DNA of 64,000 nucleotides from Stentor coeruleus (Eukaryota; Ciliophora; Heterotrichea; Heterotrichida; Stentoridae), in the NCBI GenBank assembly GCA_001970955.1, contig MPUH01000213.1:1-64000 (forward strand). The letters are read 5' to 3'. Both the position numbers and the translations under genes were made by a program. Below are positions 10,319 to 20,766 of the stretch, in pieces. The notes beneath the pieces are model-generated. The model saw only the letters and a program-made list of their open reading frames with translations, searched no databases and had not been told where the DNA came from. Position 1 is the first letter of the stretch. Each line of letters begins with the position of its first letter.

Positions 10319-11038
10319 ATGACTGAGAAAAAACCAGAAACAAGGTCATCAAATGGTCTGAATCTGCAAAGGGAAATCAATAAAAAACTCTTTTCAGAAG
10401 CTCAAAAAACTGCTCCATCACGAAACGATCGAGATCCTATAACCCAAGCAGGTATTCATGATCGTGACAGTGAACTTCCATCTGATACTAAACCTCGTGG
10501 ACCTGCACGTGGCGAATATTCAGAAAAAGGTCAAGGTTCTTTCCGTTTTGAACCTCCTTCTAATGTTTTTGTGTCTCCGATTGGTTTAAACAAAAGAGCT
10601 GAGTGTGCTCCGGTAAATAGAAATCCAATCACTCAAGACCATCCATCTTTAGCTACTTTAAACCCAACAAGAGATAGAGAAAAATACTCTAAAGTTAGAG
10701 ATTCAACTCTTTTTAATTCTTCTTCGGAAACTGTTCTTCATAAAACTAGAAGCAATCAATAGTAAGATTTAAGCAGCTATGATAAAATGCAAAGTAATAT
10801 TTTTGAGAAACAACCTCCACCTGAACCTACTAGGCCACAATTGAAACAGGTACAAACTAAAACTTCGGAAATAAGCTCGATGCTAAGTTATAATGATGGG
10901 ACTAGACCTGAAGCTATAGCGAATAAACCAACGGCAAATAGAATTCAAAATGAAGCTTTGGCACAGAAGAAACAGTTAAATGATTATGCTAAGGTGTATA
11001 ATGCGAGAAGAAATCAGTCAGCTATAACTTTTATTTAA
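10319..11038 (+). CDS. Disordered 234-residue protein, possibly microtubule-associated
   Basis: Starts at ATG 10319 (MTEKKPETRSSNG), 45 bases after the PCCB stop. A 15-base intron at 10762-10776 joins KTRSNQ to YYDKMQSNIFEK; without splicing the frame ends at a tag inside the intron. The protein is polar, with Pro, Asn, Arg and Ser dominant and no hydrophobic core. Two similar segments, RDPITQAG and RNPITQDH, suggest short linear repeats. KMQSNIFEKQPPP recalls the KMASNIFGTPE segment of Jupiter (JPT/HN1) microtubule-associated proteins, but that rests on one short match. I cannot assign a function. Microtubule or ciliary association is a guess from composition and motif style. Confidence 0.75.
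10762..10776 (+). other. 15-nt intron
   Basis: gtaagatttaagcag. It splits a Tyr codon (TA|C), and removal fuses two otherwise separate open frames into one protein. It ends CAG rather than the more common TAG. Confidence 0.85.
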
Positions 11039-11970
11039 CCTAATCAGGATTTCGTAGTAATTTATTGATGTAATAACTTTGATAGAAATTTTTAATAAAA
11101 TTTGATTTAGGCTATATAGGTTTTATTTAAAGGGAATTAAATTATATATGGTTTTTTTAGGTTTTTATATATTATTTGTTGTATATATTATAAAGTTTGA
11201 TATAAAAATATATAAGATTTGTTTCAGTCTGATACTACTCTCATAATTAGATATTATTGGGAAAAACAAATATTTTTATATGTGAATCAACTGAAAAAAT
11301 ATATAAAAAATGGAAATTAATCATAAAGTTGTAGAATTATTCCAAGTTTAGTTGTGCCTTCTACCATTTTCTTGATGAAAATTCAACCCTTAAGTATTTT
11401 TAAGAAAGGAGTTTTCCATCACATAAAAAGAACCTAAAATGCAGAAATAACATACATTTAATTATATATAAAACCATATTCAAGTTCAGAAAAAAAGCTT
11501 GCCAGAAATTTTTCTGTAAGAAAAATCAAATATTTGAATGTAAAAATGTAAACCTCGGTACTAATTTCTTATTGTTCTACCTTAATATTTGTAAAACTGC
11601 AATTGTGGAGAGAATTATAAGCATCAAATAGTCCTTCACAATCATTTATTTACTTATTCTTAAACTGGCACAATGATATTTGAGCTAGAATAAAACAATA
11701 AAACCTAATTTATCTTAGTCCGTTCATTTTTATAAGATTAAATTAAAATGAGCTCTGAGAAAAAATTTAGTTTGCTAAAAATGATCTTATCTACTATTAA
11801 TTTTATTTCAAAATAGCATCCATATTTTACATTAATATACCACAAAAATATAAAAATTTGTATCTATAAAAGTAATAAGCCATACAAAAATTCTTCAAAA
11901 CATTTTCCACCTTGAAAACAATAAAAACATTTTATTATCTAAATATAAGATTTATTTAAAAGCTAGTAAA
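11039..11970. other. Intergenic region between convergent genes
   Basis: About 930 bases of very AT-rich DNA between two stop codons. I find no open frame of coding character, no RNA gene and no clear repeat. It probably holds both 3' untranslated regions and little else. Confidence 0.45.
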
Positions 11971-13323
11971 TTATATCTCAGTAATAAAAGGGGATTTCTT
12001 GAGACTCATTATTTTCTGCTTTATAGCTTTATGAAGTAATCCAAAAGCAGTTTTAAGTTTAATCTTGCTAAAGTTTTCATTTACTGAAGCTACTTTAAGT
12101 TGCTTAGCAGTCCATTCTTTAACTTTTTCATGAACACTTTTAACTTTCTCAAGCATATCTTTAGCCTTTCTTACCTTTCTAACTAATTGATGTACTTTTT
12201 CTTTAGTCTTTTTTATACTAACATCACCAGCTTTCTGATGTAGTAAAATTTCATCAATATTTTTCTCAATTTGTTCGTTTTTTTGGACATAAGCAAAACT
12301 TTTATTTTTATTCTTATCCAAATTCGCCATCATTTCATCAAGCCTTTGTTCTTTTGTCAAAAATCTCGCAATAATTTCTTCAACATCATTTAACACAGTC
12401 ACAGCTTTGATTTTCTGGAAAGCATTTTCAATTTTAGCGTATTTTTTTTTCTCATACATCAACTTATGGTCTAAAAGTTTAGCATAAAAAATATTTACCA
12501 AAACTCCTTCACGTACACTATTATTTCTTGAATCCCTTAATTCATTAGCAGCAGTTTCAGCGATTTCTTCACAGTTTTTTAACCTTGTTTTTCTTAATTC
12601 ATGAATTTTTTCACGTGCTTCAATATCTTCTTTAAGTATATTTATATCTTGTGTCCTATCTTTTATATCCAAAAGTATAGTTTTTTGTAATTGCCTATAA
12701 GCAGTAGCTTTAGTGAATTTATTTTCAAGTGTTTTAGTTTTTTTCCTATGAGTGCTTTCTAGAAGTAAATCTCTAAGTCTTATCTGGTCTTTTAAATATT
12801 GATTTTTAACTTCTAAATGCATAAGTGTTTGTCTGAGTCTTTCTCTAACATGTTTATACTTAATATTGTTATCATTTTCATCACATATTTTAGCCAGCAT
12901 TTTGTTTTCTTTACTTTCTAGATCATCGATTTTATTTTGAAGATACTCTAAATCACATTCTCCAACAGTTTTTAAGGCATTGACTCTAATGGCTTCAGAT
13001 TTTAGTGAATTTAATTTATGGCCATAACTGTTAAAGTGTTCAAACATAGTGTTGAAAGTTTTTTTAAGAAGTTTTACTTGAGTTGAAGCTTCTTTTTTTT
13101 CGAACTCTGATCTTGGCTCACGGATACTCATGAAAATTGGAGGATTTTTCTGGTAATCTGGAGGACGGAGAAGAACTCGAATTTTCTGCTTGTATAGTGG
13201 GTATGGAGTGTAAATTCTTTGGGTTGATGAACGTAATAAATCGTTTGGAGTTGTGCATCGAGTAACTGTTTGACGAGTTTTTAGACATAATTCTCTGAAA
13301 GATGACGAAGTATCTTTTTTCAT
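11971..13323 (-). CDS. Outer dynein arm docking-complex coiled-coil protein (ODAD1/CCDC63/ODAD3-like)
   Basis: 450 residues, intronless, from ATG 13323. Almost all of it after residue ~80 is predicted coiled coil. The stretch ENAFQKIKAVTVLNDVEEII followed by ARFLTKEQ matches the conserved centre of ODAD1/CCDC63/CCDC151 proteins, where an 'AFxKIKxATGVSDVxEV' segment precedes a 'KFLxQE' motif. These proteins form the docking complex that fixes outer dynein arms to doublet A-tubules of cilia. The basic, Pro-rich start (IYTPYPLYKQK) is lineage-specific. Its start codon lies 85 bases from that of the divergent GAF-PAS gene, so the two probably share a promoter. Assignment to one member of the family is uncertain. 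Confidence 0.65.
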   Translation of the reverse strand: MKKDTSSSFRELCLKTRQTVTRCTTPNDLLRSSTQRIYTPYPLYKQKIRVLLRPPDYQKNPPIFMSIREPRSEFEKKEASTQVKLLKKTFNTMFEHFNSYGHKLNSLKSEAIRVNALKTVGECDLEYLQNKIDDLESKENKMLAKICDENDNNIKYKHVRERLRQTLMHLEVKNQYLKDQIRLRDLLLESTHRKKTKTLENKFTKATAYRQLQKTILLDIKDRTQDINILKEDIEAREKIHELRKTRLKNCEEIAETAANELRDSRNNSVREGVLVNIFYAKLLDHKLMYEKKKYAKIENAFQKIKAVTVLNDVEEIIARFLTKEQRLDEMMANLDKNKNKSFAYVQKNEQIEKNIDEILLHQKAGDVSIKKTKEKVHQLVRKVRKAKDMLEKVKSVHEKVKEWTAKQLKVASVNENFSKIKLKTAFGLLHKAIKQKIMSLKKSPFITEI

Positions 13324-13408
13324 TATTTATATTATTATTAACATGTACTATAAGTCCATAGAAGAAGTAAGCCATAAGTAGTTTAAGAATAAAGTATATA
13401 AATTAAAT

Positions 13409-15244
13409 ATGAGTGAAGGGGAAAATAACTTCTCATCTTCAATGCCTCCAAAAACATTGAAACTACAAAAAATTGACATAAAAAAACTTCAGATACAGCA
13501 TGAAGAGCTCCAGGCTCGAGTGAGTGGACTAAAAGATATGTTGACTGAAAAAGAATCCTTAATAAAGTCACAACGGACGAGCATGAAGCTCCAAGAAGAA
13601 AAAATAGCTCAGTTATCTCTAAACAACGACACTTTACGTCACATGGTTCTAATTCTCTCAAAGCACATAACCGAAGTATTAAAAGAAACACTCCCAGTCC
13701 TTCCGCCAATTCCCCATGACCATTTAGCAAACGTAGACTCTCTTCTAGCAGCAACACAAAGAAAAGAGAAAAAAAGCAAACATAGACTTAAATCAAGTAT
13801 CGATTTAAAAGACTTTTATAGCAATCGTTACTCAGTAGATGCAAACTCAAAAAAACAATCAAATTACTATGATTTCAGTGGCTCTGATATCCTCTCAGCA
13901 ATTTCTGATATGCAAGATATAAGAAGAGCAGCTCAACAAGCAGCTAAAGCTCAAGGAAGATATACAATAGTCACTTCTCATAGAATTTCGCTTTTTGAAG
14001 GTCTTAGTTTGTTTTTATCTTTACGAAATGTTGCATTTTTAAACAACTTCGAAATCTTTTTGCCTAGAGTTCTAGAAATGATGACTGATCTTTTAGATAT
14101 TGAAAGAATCATTTTGTATGCTTATGATGAAGAACAGTTTTATTCTATGGCTATGACTGGAGATATCGCTAAACAAATGGTTATACCTAAAGGATTTTCT
14201 CATCTTTACTCAGCAATTGAACAAGCTACTATTATCCCTCAAGCTTATGAAGATTCACGTTTTGATTTGCGTTATGATCAAATAAGTGGATTCAAGACAA
14301 ATAATTTAGCTTGTTTTCCTTTGAAAATAGGAGAGGATTTCATTGGAATCCTGGAATGCGCCAACAAAAAATCTGAGTTCATGAAAGAAGATATAATGCT
14401 TTTAAGTCTTGCAGCCAAGCAAATTGCCCTTGGGGTAGCTGGAAAACTTTATCAAGATTCTATCAAGGATCTTGCATATGAATCCATAAAACCTTCTCTT
14501 TCAAGTAAAGAAAACCTTGTTTTTCCAGCTTTAAAATCAATAGTCCTAAGCATAAAATCATTTGTAGCTTGTGAAAAAGTATCACTTTACATGATTTCTA
14601 CTGATAAAACAGAACTTAAATGCTCAGTATCCTCAGAAAACACGCAAAATTTCTCAGTATCTTTGAATTATAGTTTTCCTGGCCTTTGTTTTACATCAAA
14701 AAAAGCTCTGACAATAACAAACGCTCAAGAACACTCAATGTTAAATCCTGACATAGAAAAAAAACTTGGTATTACAATAAGAGAAATCCTTTTAATACCA
14801 TTAGCTGAACTTGGGGTTATTGAATGCATAAACAAAACTAAAGGATTTTCTTCTCGTGATGAAGCTAAAGCATTAAGTCTTGCAATGATTGCTAAAAATT
14901 TACTTGAAGCTGAAAACTCTTTTGAAGATATTCTTGCAGGTGCTGATGTTAGTGAAATATTTTCAGAGTATGTATCTGAAAGTTTGATATGTTTGAATTA
15001 TTCTGGGGTTATTATTAAAGCAAATAATTCAGCTTCGATACTTTTTCAAATGAGTAAAGAGGCTATGGTTAAAAGGACTATATCACAGGTTTTTGAAAAT
15101 GCTGAAGAATTTATGAGAATTGTGATGAAAAATAAAGCTGAATCTCAAAGTAAGATTGAAAGGATTAGGATTAAAGGAAAACTTGCAAATGTAGAGATTG
15201 TTTATAAGAGTCTTTACTTTGTAATAGTTATAACAACTATTTAA
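13409..15244 (+). CDS. Tandem GAF and PAS domain protein with N-terminal coiled coil
   Basis: 611 residues from ATG 13409. Residues ~12-70 are a coiled coil (LQARVSGLKDMLTEKESL). Residues ~210-350 form a first GAF domain: LDIERIILYAYDEEQFYSMA, then a central SRFDLRYDQISGFKTNN and IGILECANKKSEF. The 'NxxFDxRxD' style resembles the cyclic-nucleotide GAFs of phosphodiesterases and cyclases. Residues ~365-505 form a second, more diverged GAF. Residues ~515-611 look like a PAS domain (LNYSGVIIKANNSASILFQ). No phosphodiesterase, cyclase, kinase or channel domain follows; the protein ends at the PAS fold. It may sense a small ligand and act through a partner held by the coiled coil. It is divergently paired with the docking coiled-coil gene. 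Confidence 0.75.
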   Translation: MSEGENNFSSSMPPKTLKLQKIDIKKLQIQHEELQARVSGLKDMLTEKESLIKSQRTSMKLQEEKIAQLSLNNDTLRHMVLILSKHITEVLKETLPVLPPIPHDHLANVDSLLAATQRKEKKSKHRLKSSIDLKDFYSNRYSVDANSKKQSNYYDFSGSDILSAISDMQDIRRAAQQAAKAQGRYTIVTSHRISLFEGLSLFLSLRNVAFLNNFEIFLPRVLEMMTDLLDIERIILYAYDEEQFYSMAMTGDIAKQMVIPKGFSHLYSAIEQATIIPQAYEDSRFDLRYDQISGFKTNNLACFPLKIGEDFIGILECANKKSEFMKEDIMLLSLAAKQIALGVAGKLYQDSIKDLAYESIKPSLSSKENLVFPALKSIVLSIKSFVACEKVSLYMISTDKTELKCSVSSENTQNFSVSLNYSFPGLCFTSKKALTITNAQEHSMLNPDIEKKLGITIREILLIPLAELGVIECINKTKGFSSRDEAKALSLAMIAKNLLEAENSFEDILAGADVSEIFSEYVSESLICLNYSGVIIKANNSASILFQMSKEAMVKRTISQVFENAEEFMRIVMKNKAESQSKIERIRIKGKLANVEIVYKSLYFVIVITTI

Positions 15245-15758
15245 GAATAGAAATTGGCTAATAATTATAGGGATTTTTATCATTGAATTATAAAGTGAAA
15301 TAGTATGTTTTACAAGTTTCATTGATATATTTGATTTATAGTTTATAAATAGTGTAGTGAGTTTTAAGCTTAATAGTTTAAACTTAGTTAGTATATAAAA
15401 GTAAAAATTTTAAACGAATGTTTTTTATGACATCGTATAAACAATTTTTTTCAAACTGTAATTACTACATAATAAACTACTTACAAAACCTTGATTTCTC
15501 CTAATTATATAAGTAATCAAATCTAATTAAAAAACTAAAATATTATTATGCTTTAAATTTGTGAAAATGAATAACTATATTATGACATTAAAAACTAATT
15601 ATTACCCAAAACATTCTTTTCAAATCGTTTACCTTTAAAAAAGCATTAAAACTCATAAACAACACCCATTAATCACATCATTAAAAAATTAATCATTCTT
15701 GCCAATATAATTTATCACAATTATTTTTTTGATTAATCGCTTTTGTGTGGATAATAAT
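15245..15758. other. Intergenic region upstream of BCKDHB
   Basis: About 510 bases, AT-rich. The half nearest the BCKDHB start is poor in G on the plus strand, as seen before other genes here. No other feature seen. Confidence 0.45.
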
Positions 15759-16826
15759 ATGTTCAGCAGGATAAATCGGTGTTTTTCTTCGCTATTGTTC
15801 AGTACATCCCCTGAAGTGCCAACAGGTCTTCCAGCAACAAAGCGTACAATGTTATCAGCAATAAATAACGCACTTGATACCATCCTAACAAAAGATCAAA
15901 CGTAATAATTATCTAGAGCATGTATATTTGGAGAAGATGTAGCTTTTGGTGGGGTCTTTCGTTGTACTGATGGGCTAAGAGCAAAACATGGTGAATCTCG
16001 CGTATTTAACACACCTCTTTGCGAGCAAGGAATAGCAGGTTTTGCAGTAGGTTTAGCTTCATATGGTGTGACAACAATAGCTGAAATCCAATTCGCAGAC
16101 TATATATTTCCAGCTTTTGATCAAATAGTCAATGAAGCAGCAAAACTCAGATACAGAACAGGTGGGCAATTTAATTGTGGATCTTTAACTATTCGTGCAC
16201 CATATGGAGCAGTTGGTCATGGAGGACTTTATCATTCACAAAGCCCTGAAGCATATTTCGCTCATACACCTGGATTAAAAATTGTTATTCCAAGAGGCCC
16301 AGTACAAGCTAAAGGTTTACTTCTTTCAAGTATTCGTGATCCTAATCCTGTTTTGTTTTTTGAACCTAAAGCTATGTATAGAGCTTCAAGTTGTGATGTT
16401 CCTGATGATGATTATACAATTCCTTTAGGTAAAGCAGAAATTGTCAAACATGGAAGAGAAGTTACGATTATTGGATTTGGCTTACAGTTATTATCTTTAG
16501 ACAAAGCTGTTACTAGAGTTGAAAAAGAATTAGGGATTACATGTGAGATTATTGATCTTAGAACAATTATGCCTTTAGATATGGAAACTATAGAAAAAAG
16601 TGTAAAGAAAACAGGAAGATGTGTTATAGCTCATGAAGCTCCTAGGTTTGGAGGTATTGGAGCAGAAATTGCAGCTAAAATACAAGAAGAGTGCTTTTTA
16701 CATTTGGAAGCTCCGGTTGGGAGGGTGTGTGGATGGGACACCCCATTCCCATTGATCTTTGAAAAATTCTATTACCCAGACGAAAACAGAGCTTATGAAG
16801 AAATCAAACGCATAGTCTTATATTAG
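15759..16826 (+). CDS. BCKDHB: Branched-chain 2-oxoacid dehydrogenase E1 beta subunit, mitochondrial
   Basis: 350 residues after splicing. Translation starts at ATG 15759 ([19 protein letters not shown]), a short Ser/Arg mitochondrial presequence. A 15-base intron at 15902-15916 joins TKDQT to [17 protein letters not shown], restoring the invariant '[14 protein letters not shown]' segment of this enzyme. Other marks are [57 protein letters not shown] and a tail with [18 protein letters not shown]. With E1 alpha it decarboxylates the 2-oxoacids of Val, Leu and Ile using thiamine diphosphate. The Val and Ile products reach propionyl-CoA, the substrate of the PCC enzyme encoded at 8657. Length is a little under animal homologues because the presequence is short. 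Confidence 0.97.
15902..15916 (+). other. 15-nt intron in BCKDHB
   Basis: gtaataattatctag, after the first two bases of a Thr codon. The conserved protein on both sides makes this the firmest intron in the window. Confidence 0.97.
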
Positions 16827-16904
16827 ATAATTCAATAAATGAATCTATTTCTGGTGATTATTTATAAATATTCTACACAAATTGTTTTAGTTATAATTTC
16901 TACA

Positions 16905-18257
16905 TCAAAATCTTTTTAAAAATCTTCTGAAGTTCTCTAGTTTGTTAGGTTTCCGTCTATACAGACTTTGGATATATTCATAATTTAGCTGTGTTTCAAT
17001 CCAATTATGCCATTTATGAAAAGGCACCTGTTCTTTTTTTGCTTTTTCATATAGTATCACATGTGGAATCACACATATAGTATCCATATGAGGGGAATTT
17101 AATTTTACAGCCTGAGTTGCTAAGATAAAATATTCTTCACTTGGGTCTCTACGTGTTTCTTTTGATGATGGAATACAAATGTTGCTATAAAATGTGATTT
17201 GAAAATGTGATTGACAGGGAAAGAAACATTTTGCTGTAGGTGTTGAATTTGGTGTGTAGCTATAACGCCTTTCTGGAGATTTTTGGAAAAACTGCTCATC
17301 TTCTGGATCATCAATACAAAGTTTCAAATTACTTGTTTCATGAGATATTGAGGAATCTATGTTTTGTAACTCGGTTAATAAGGAATTAGACTCTTGAACG
17401 CTTTCGTTTATACTTGCTTTGGTTTTCTGTTGGCTCTCAGCAACTTTCAGCTCTTCTTCTAAGCACTCAACCTTTTCTAATATTTTCGTATAGTTCAAAC
17501 TCATTTGTTTAAGTTTTTTATCAGATTTCTCTTTAGCTTCCATAAGAATTTTGTTCATCTTTTCAGTATCCTTAAGTTTTTCTGTCGTCTTTTTTTGTTT
17601 TTCCATGGTTTTTTCATTCAAAGCTTTAAGATTAGCATGGTTCTGCTCAAGTTTATCCTTTTCTGTAAGTAGTCTATTATACTTTCTTTCAACTTCACTT
17701 ATAGTTTCTATATAAAAATTACTTTGCTTTTTTTCTATTTCTGCCTGATAATAATCTCTAACATCATTCATTTCTTTTTCAAAGCTCTCATTATCTAACA
17801 ATCCCTCATCTGAATCTTTTCTATTCAAGTCAGTTCTTTGCTTATCAACATTTAATTTCATAAGCTCAGTTTCAGTTTTCGCTAATGTTTCAGAAACTTT
17901 TTCATACTTATTCTCCCCTTTTAGCACTAGGTTCTTGTAATTTTGAATTTCTTCTCTCAATAGTCTATTTTCTTCACTGAAATAACCTACTTGTTCTTTA
18001 AGTTTATTGTTTTTGCTTTGTAAGTTGTCATTGTTATCTAAAAGCATTTTAGCTATACCAACAGCTGCTGTTAATTCTCTTTCTTTTTCACAGATATCGT
18101 TTATTGCGTCTTGTAGTTCTTCTAAAGGATTGTTTTTATGTGCGTTGTGACGATATCGACGCTCCATATAAGGAACTTTTAATTGCGAGGAGATAGTGTC
18201 TAGAACATTTCTTAGTTTCTGTGAATCGACTTCATGAGATTTAGCAGATGAATTCAT
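16905..18257 (-). CDS. Coiled-coil protein with HAP1/Milton- or CC1-box-like segment
   Basis: 450 residues from ATG 18257 (MNSSAKSHEVDSQKL); an upstream in-frame TTG at 18299 is not used as start here. Residues ~50-300 are a long coiled coil. Its beginning, ELTAAVGIAKMLLDNNDNLQ, recalls the segment of HAP1, Milton/TRAK and BICD-type adaptors that contacts dynein light intermediate chain (Ala-Ala plus Leu-Leu then Asn/Leu). The exact Ala-Ala-x-x-Gly spacing is not kept. The last ~100 residues are a different, Cys-, Trp- and Tyr-containing region (FHKWHNWIETQLNYEY) that I do not recognise. A motor or cytoskeletal adaptor is a reasonable guess only. It is convergent with BCKDHB, 78 bases apart. 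Confidence 0.65.
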   Translation of the reverse strand: MNSSAKSHEVDSQKLRNVLDTISSQLKVPYMERRYRHNAHKNNPLEELQDAINDICEKERELTAAVGIAKMLLDNNDNLQSKNNKLKEQVGYFSEENRLLREEIQNYKNLVLKGENKYEKVSETLAKTETELMKLNVDKQRTDLNRKDSDEGLLDNESFEKEMNDVRDYYQAEIEKKQSNFYIETISEVERKYNRLLTEKDKLEQNHANLKALNEKTMEKQKKTTEKLKDTEKMNKILMEAKEKSDKKLKQMSLNYTKILEKVECLEEELKVAESQQKTKASINESVQESNSLLTELQNIDSSISHETSNLKLCIDDPEDEQFFQKSPERRYSYTPNSTPTAKCFFPCQSHFQITFYSNICIPSSKETRRDPSEEYFILATQAVKLNSPHMDTICVIPHVILYEKAKKEQVPFHKWHNWIETQLNYEYIQSLYRRKPNKLENFRRFLKRF

Positions 18258-18824
18258 ATTGGTAGTAATTATTATACGAAAATTACTAGAAATTTTCAAT
18301 TTTAGGGCTGGGATTATTGAATAATAACTTGATTAGTTTTTTTATTATTGTTTTGTTTATGTGGTATCTTGGTATAAGTTTTATTTTTTAAGGTTGTTTT
18401 GATTTTTAAAATCATATGTTAAATATGATTTCTTTTAATGTTTATGAACTTTTTGGATAAAAATATAAGTTTAAATAGTTGATTTCTGTTAATAAATATA
18501 TTAGATTAAGATAATTTATACCCATAAACCATATTTCGTATCTGAATTATCTGATGAAAATATTATTTGCAATTTAGAACAATTATTTATATCTTAACCA
18601 ATCAAATTGTCATTTTTTTATATAGATCACTCATAGAAACCCATATAAAACTTAATATCTTTTATATAGATCACTCATAGAAACCCATATAAAACTTAAT
18701 ATCTTTACAATAACCCCTTTCGCAAAAACATATCTTCCTTAACATCAATCTGACTCTACAACCTTATCTTATCCGCAGCACACTGATGATAAAATTCTTT
18801 ACTTCTATCCTAACTATTCTCTTA
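18258..18824. other. Intergenic region with a 44-bp tandem duplication
   Basis: About 570 bases between the start of the coiled-coil gene and the stop of RPSA. It holds the perfect tandem repeat described at 18617-18704. The half nearer 18300-18420 is rich in G and T, which is the 5' flank of the minus-strand gene. Confidence 0.5.
18617..18704. repeat. Perfect 44-bp tandem duplication
   Basis: Bases 18617-18660 and 18661-18704 are identical and adjacent. No N lies between them. It may be a genuine duplication or an uncollapsed read overlap like the six gap-linked repeats. Confidence 0.95.
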
Positions 18825-19604
18825 TTACCACCCTGCTTGTTCTTCCCACTGATCTGCAGCTTTTTCTTCTTCCTTAACTTCAGCCTCAACAACTTCTTCT
18901 CCAGCTTGTTGCCAATCATCTTCTTCCACAGCTTTCTTAGGAGCTTTAGCAGCTACTCTTTCATCTTTATCCTTTCTTTCTTCAGCTTCAATATCTCTCC
19001 AAACAAACAGATCAACCATAACATCCCATTTGCTATTTCTATCAATAACACCTTTCAAATAAAGGACTTCTCTAGCAAGTAGCCAATAAACCATGGCAAT
19101 AGACAGTTTAGCTTTATTGTTGCAAGGAATGGCAATATCAACATAAGTTAATGGTGAGTCAGTATCACAGAGGGCAACAGTTGGAACATTCATATAAGAA
19201 GCTTCTTGAAGTGCTTGATAATCTGTTCTTGGATCAGTTACAATAATCAGCCTTGGCTCAATAAATTTCGGGGTGTTCTGGTTTGTTAGAGTACCTGGTG
19301 TCCAACGATTGGCAAAGTAGTTAGTCTCTGTGTACTGGGAGAACTTTAAAACAGCTCTCTGACCATAGGGTCTAGCAGAAATCACCACGACGTCCTTAGG
19401 ATTTTCTACAGCAGCTATGGCTCTTGCTGCAATTTGCAATTTCTCCCAGGTCTTACCCAAATGAATCAAAAACGAACCGTCTGGCTTGCGTGACCAGAGA
19501 TATCTTTTCATTTGTTCGGTTGTATTTGATGTGCCTAAGTGAGCTTTCACGGCTAACAGCAGTTGGATGTCTTCATCTCTTTGTTGTTTCCTAAGCCGGT
19601 TCAT
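18825..19604 (-). CDS. RPSA: Small ribosomal subunit protein uS2 (RPSA / SA)
   Basis: 259 residues, intronless, from ATG 19604. It is the eukaryotic uS2 protein of the 40S subunit, needed for late 18S rRNA processing. Diagnostic stretches are [73 protein letters not shown] and [20 protein letters not shown]. The C-terminal ~50 residues are acidic and end EQAGW, comparable to the Trp-containing acidic tail of the animal protein. Its start is 108 bases from the divergent membrane-protein gene at 19713, so the two likely share a promoter region. Confidence 0.97.
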   Translation of the reverse strand: MNRLRKQQRDEDIQLLLAVKAHLGTSNTTEQMKRYLWSRKPDGSFLIHLGKTWEKLQIAARAIAAVENPKDVVVISARPYGQRAVLKFSQYTETNYFANRWTPGTLTNQNTPKFIEPRLIIVTDPRTDYQALQEASYMNVPTVALCDTDSPLTYVDIAIPCNNKAKLSIAMVYWLLAREVLYLKGVIDRNSKWDVMVDLFVWRDIEAEERKDKDERVAAKAPKKAVEEDDWQQAGEEVVEAEVKEEEKAADQWEEQAGW

Positions 19605-19712
19605 GCTTACTATTATAAAATCTTAGCCATTAAGTTAACTCTTTGTGTTAGGAAGAAAAACTTTCCTTATCTCTAATCGTACTAAGAATTTGTGTGTAAT
19701 TTCTTAGGATAA

Positions 19713-20766
19713 ATGGAAGAGAAGAGTTCTGATATAGAAGAAAAAGACGAAAATACTGAAATGGTCCCAAGCGAGGACCGATGTTTAAGATTTTATATGA
19801 GTGATGAATATGTGAATTCTGTGGATATAGATACTGTAGAGCCTCTTTCTCAAGAGACTTTTGCTGCTTTGATAAAAAACTATAGGACTAGTGGGAAAAA
19901 TCTATTGGTGGCTATAGTAAAAAATAGAGACGTAGATCAGCAGAATCATCTATTTACATTTTTCTTTAATGCTTATCACTTAAATAAGCTTTTATTCAAA
20001 TTAAAGCCAAACGGTGAACTTGTTAGCAGACACGATAAAAACACTCCATTACCAGTATGCAACCCTTTAACAAATCTACCGATAATAGGTGAAGTTGAGT
20101 ATTATTTAGTTGGATTAAGAAATGAAGCTAAGTTTATTGGCACTGATTATACATATACTATGAATGAATCTTTGAGAACAACTTTTCAAGATAATGCATT
20201 AAGGCCTGAGGATATTCAGTATAGAGAATATTCTAGTAATGTTGAAGATTTTAGTAGATTTGTTCATTTAGATCAGAGCAGTTTAGGGCTTTTAGAAAGG
20301 GTGATTGAGGTGCATAGGAGTAATTTACTTTCTCAGATTAGAGTTCCATATAAAAAAGCTATGATTTTCGGAGCTTTGTTTGTGATTTATTATATACTTT
20401 TAGGTATGGTTCTTACTTTAGCAGGAGAAAAGGTAAAAATTTATTTAGTTTGTTTCTGCGTATAATGGGAAGGTGAATTCATATAATCTTAGTGAAATTA
20501 CGGAAATTGGCTTTCTTGGGTTGTTATCGTTAGGCTTTGATAAGTATATATTTGGGCTATTTAAGACACTTGAAGATAAAGCTATTTTTTATGCTAAAAT
20601 TTTCAGCTGGGTGTGCTTGGGTGCTGCTGTAGGATTGAGTTTTACAACTGATAGTTTAATTGTGACTATGGGATGCTCAGGAATGCTTATGGGTTATACA
20701 ATATTCTATCATTTGTTTACATTGTGCATTTACTATGCGAATTATTCACTTAAAAAACTTATATAA
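19713..20766 (+). CDS. Multi-pass membrane protein of unknown function (one 16-nt intron)
   Basis: 345 residues after removing a 16-base intron at 20433-20448, which joins TLAGEK to FVSAYNGK. The first ~200 residues are soluble: an acidic start (SDIEEKDENTEMVPSEDR), then a folded-looking region with QNHLFTFFFNAYHLNKLLFK and NLPIIGEVEYYLVGLRNEA. The rest holds about four membrane helices: MIFGALFVIYYILLGMVL; a helix around IGFLGLLSLGFDKYIFGLF; AKIFSWVCLGAAVGLSF; and GMLMGYTIFYHLFTLCIYY. No transporter, channel or enzyme signature is recognised. It is transcribed away from RPSA. Confidence 0.8.
20433..20448 (+). other. 16-nt intron
   Basis: gtaaaaatttatttag. Only removal of 16, not 15, bases restores the frame into the next membrane segments. 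It is the one 16-base intron found in the window. Confidence 0.85.

Noticed and set aside
16068-16826. BCKDHB starting at a GTG at 16068
   Set aside because: This misses ~100 conserved residues. The 15-base intron at 15902 links the true ATG at 15759 to this frame.
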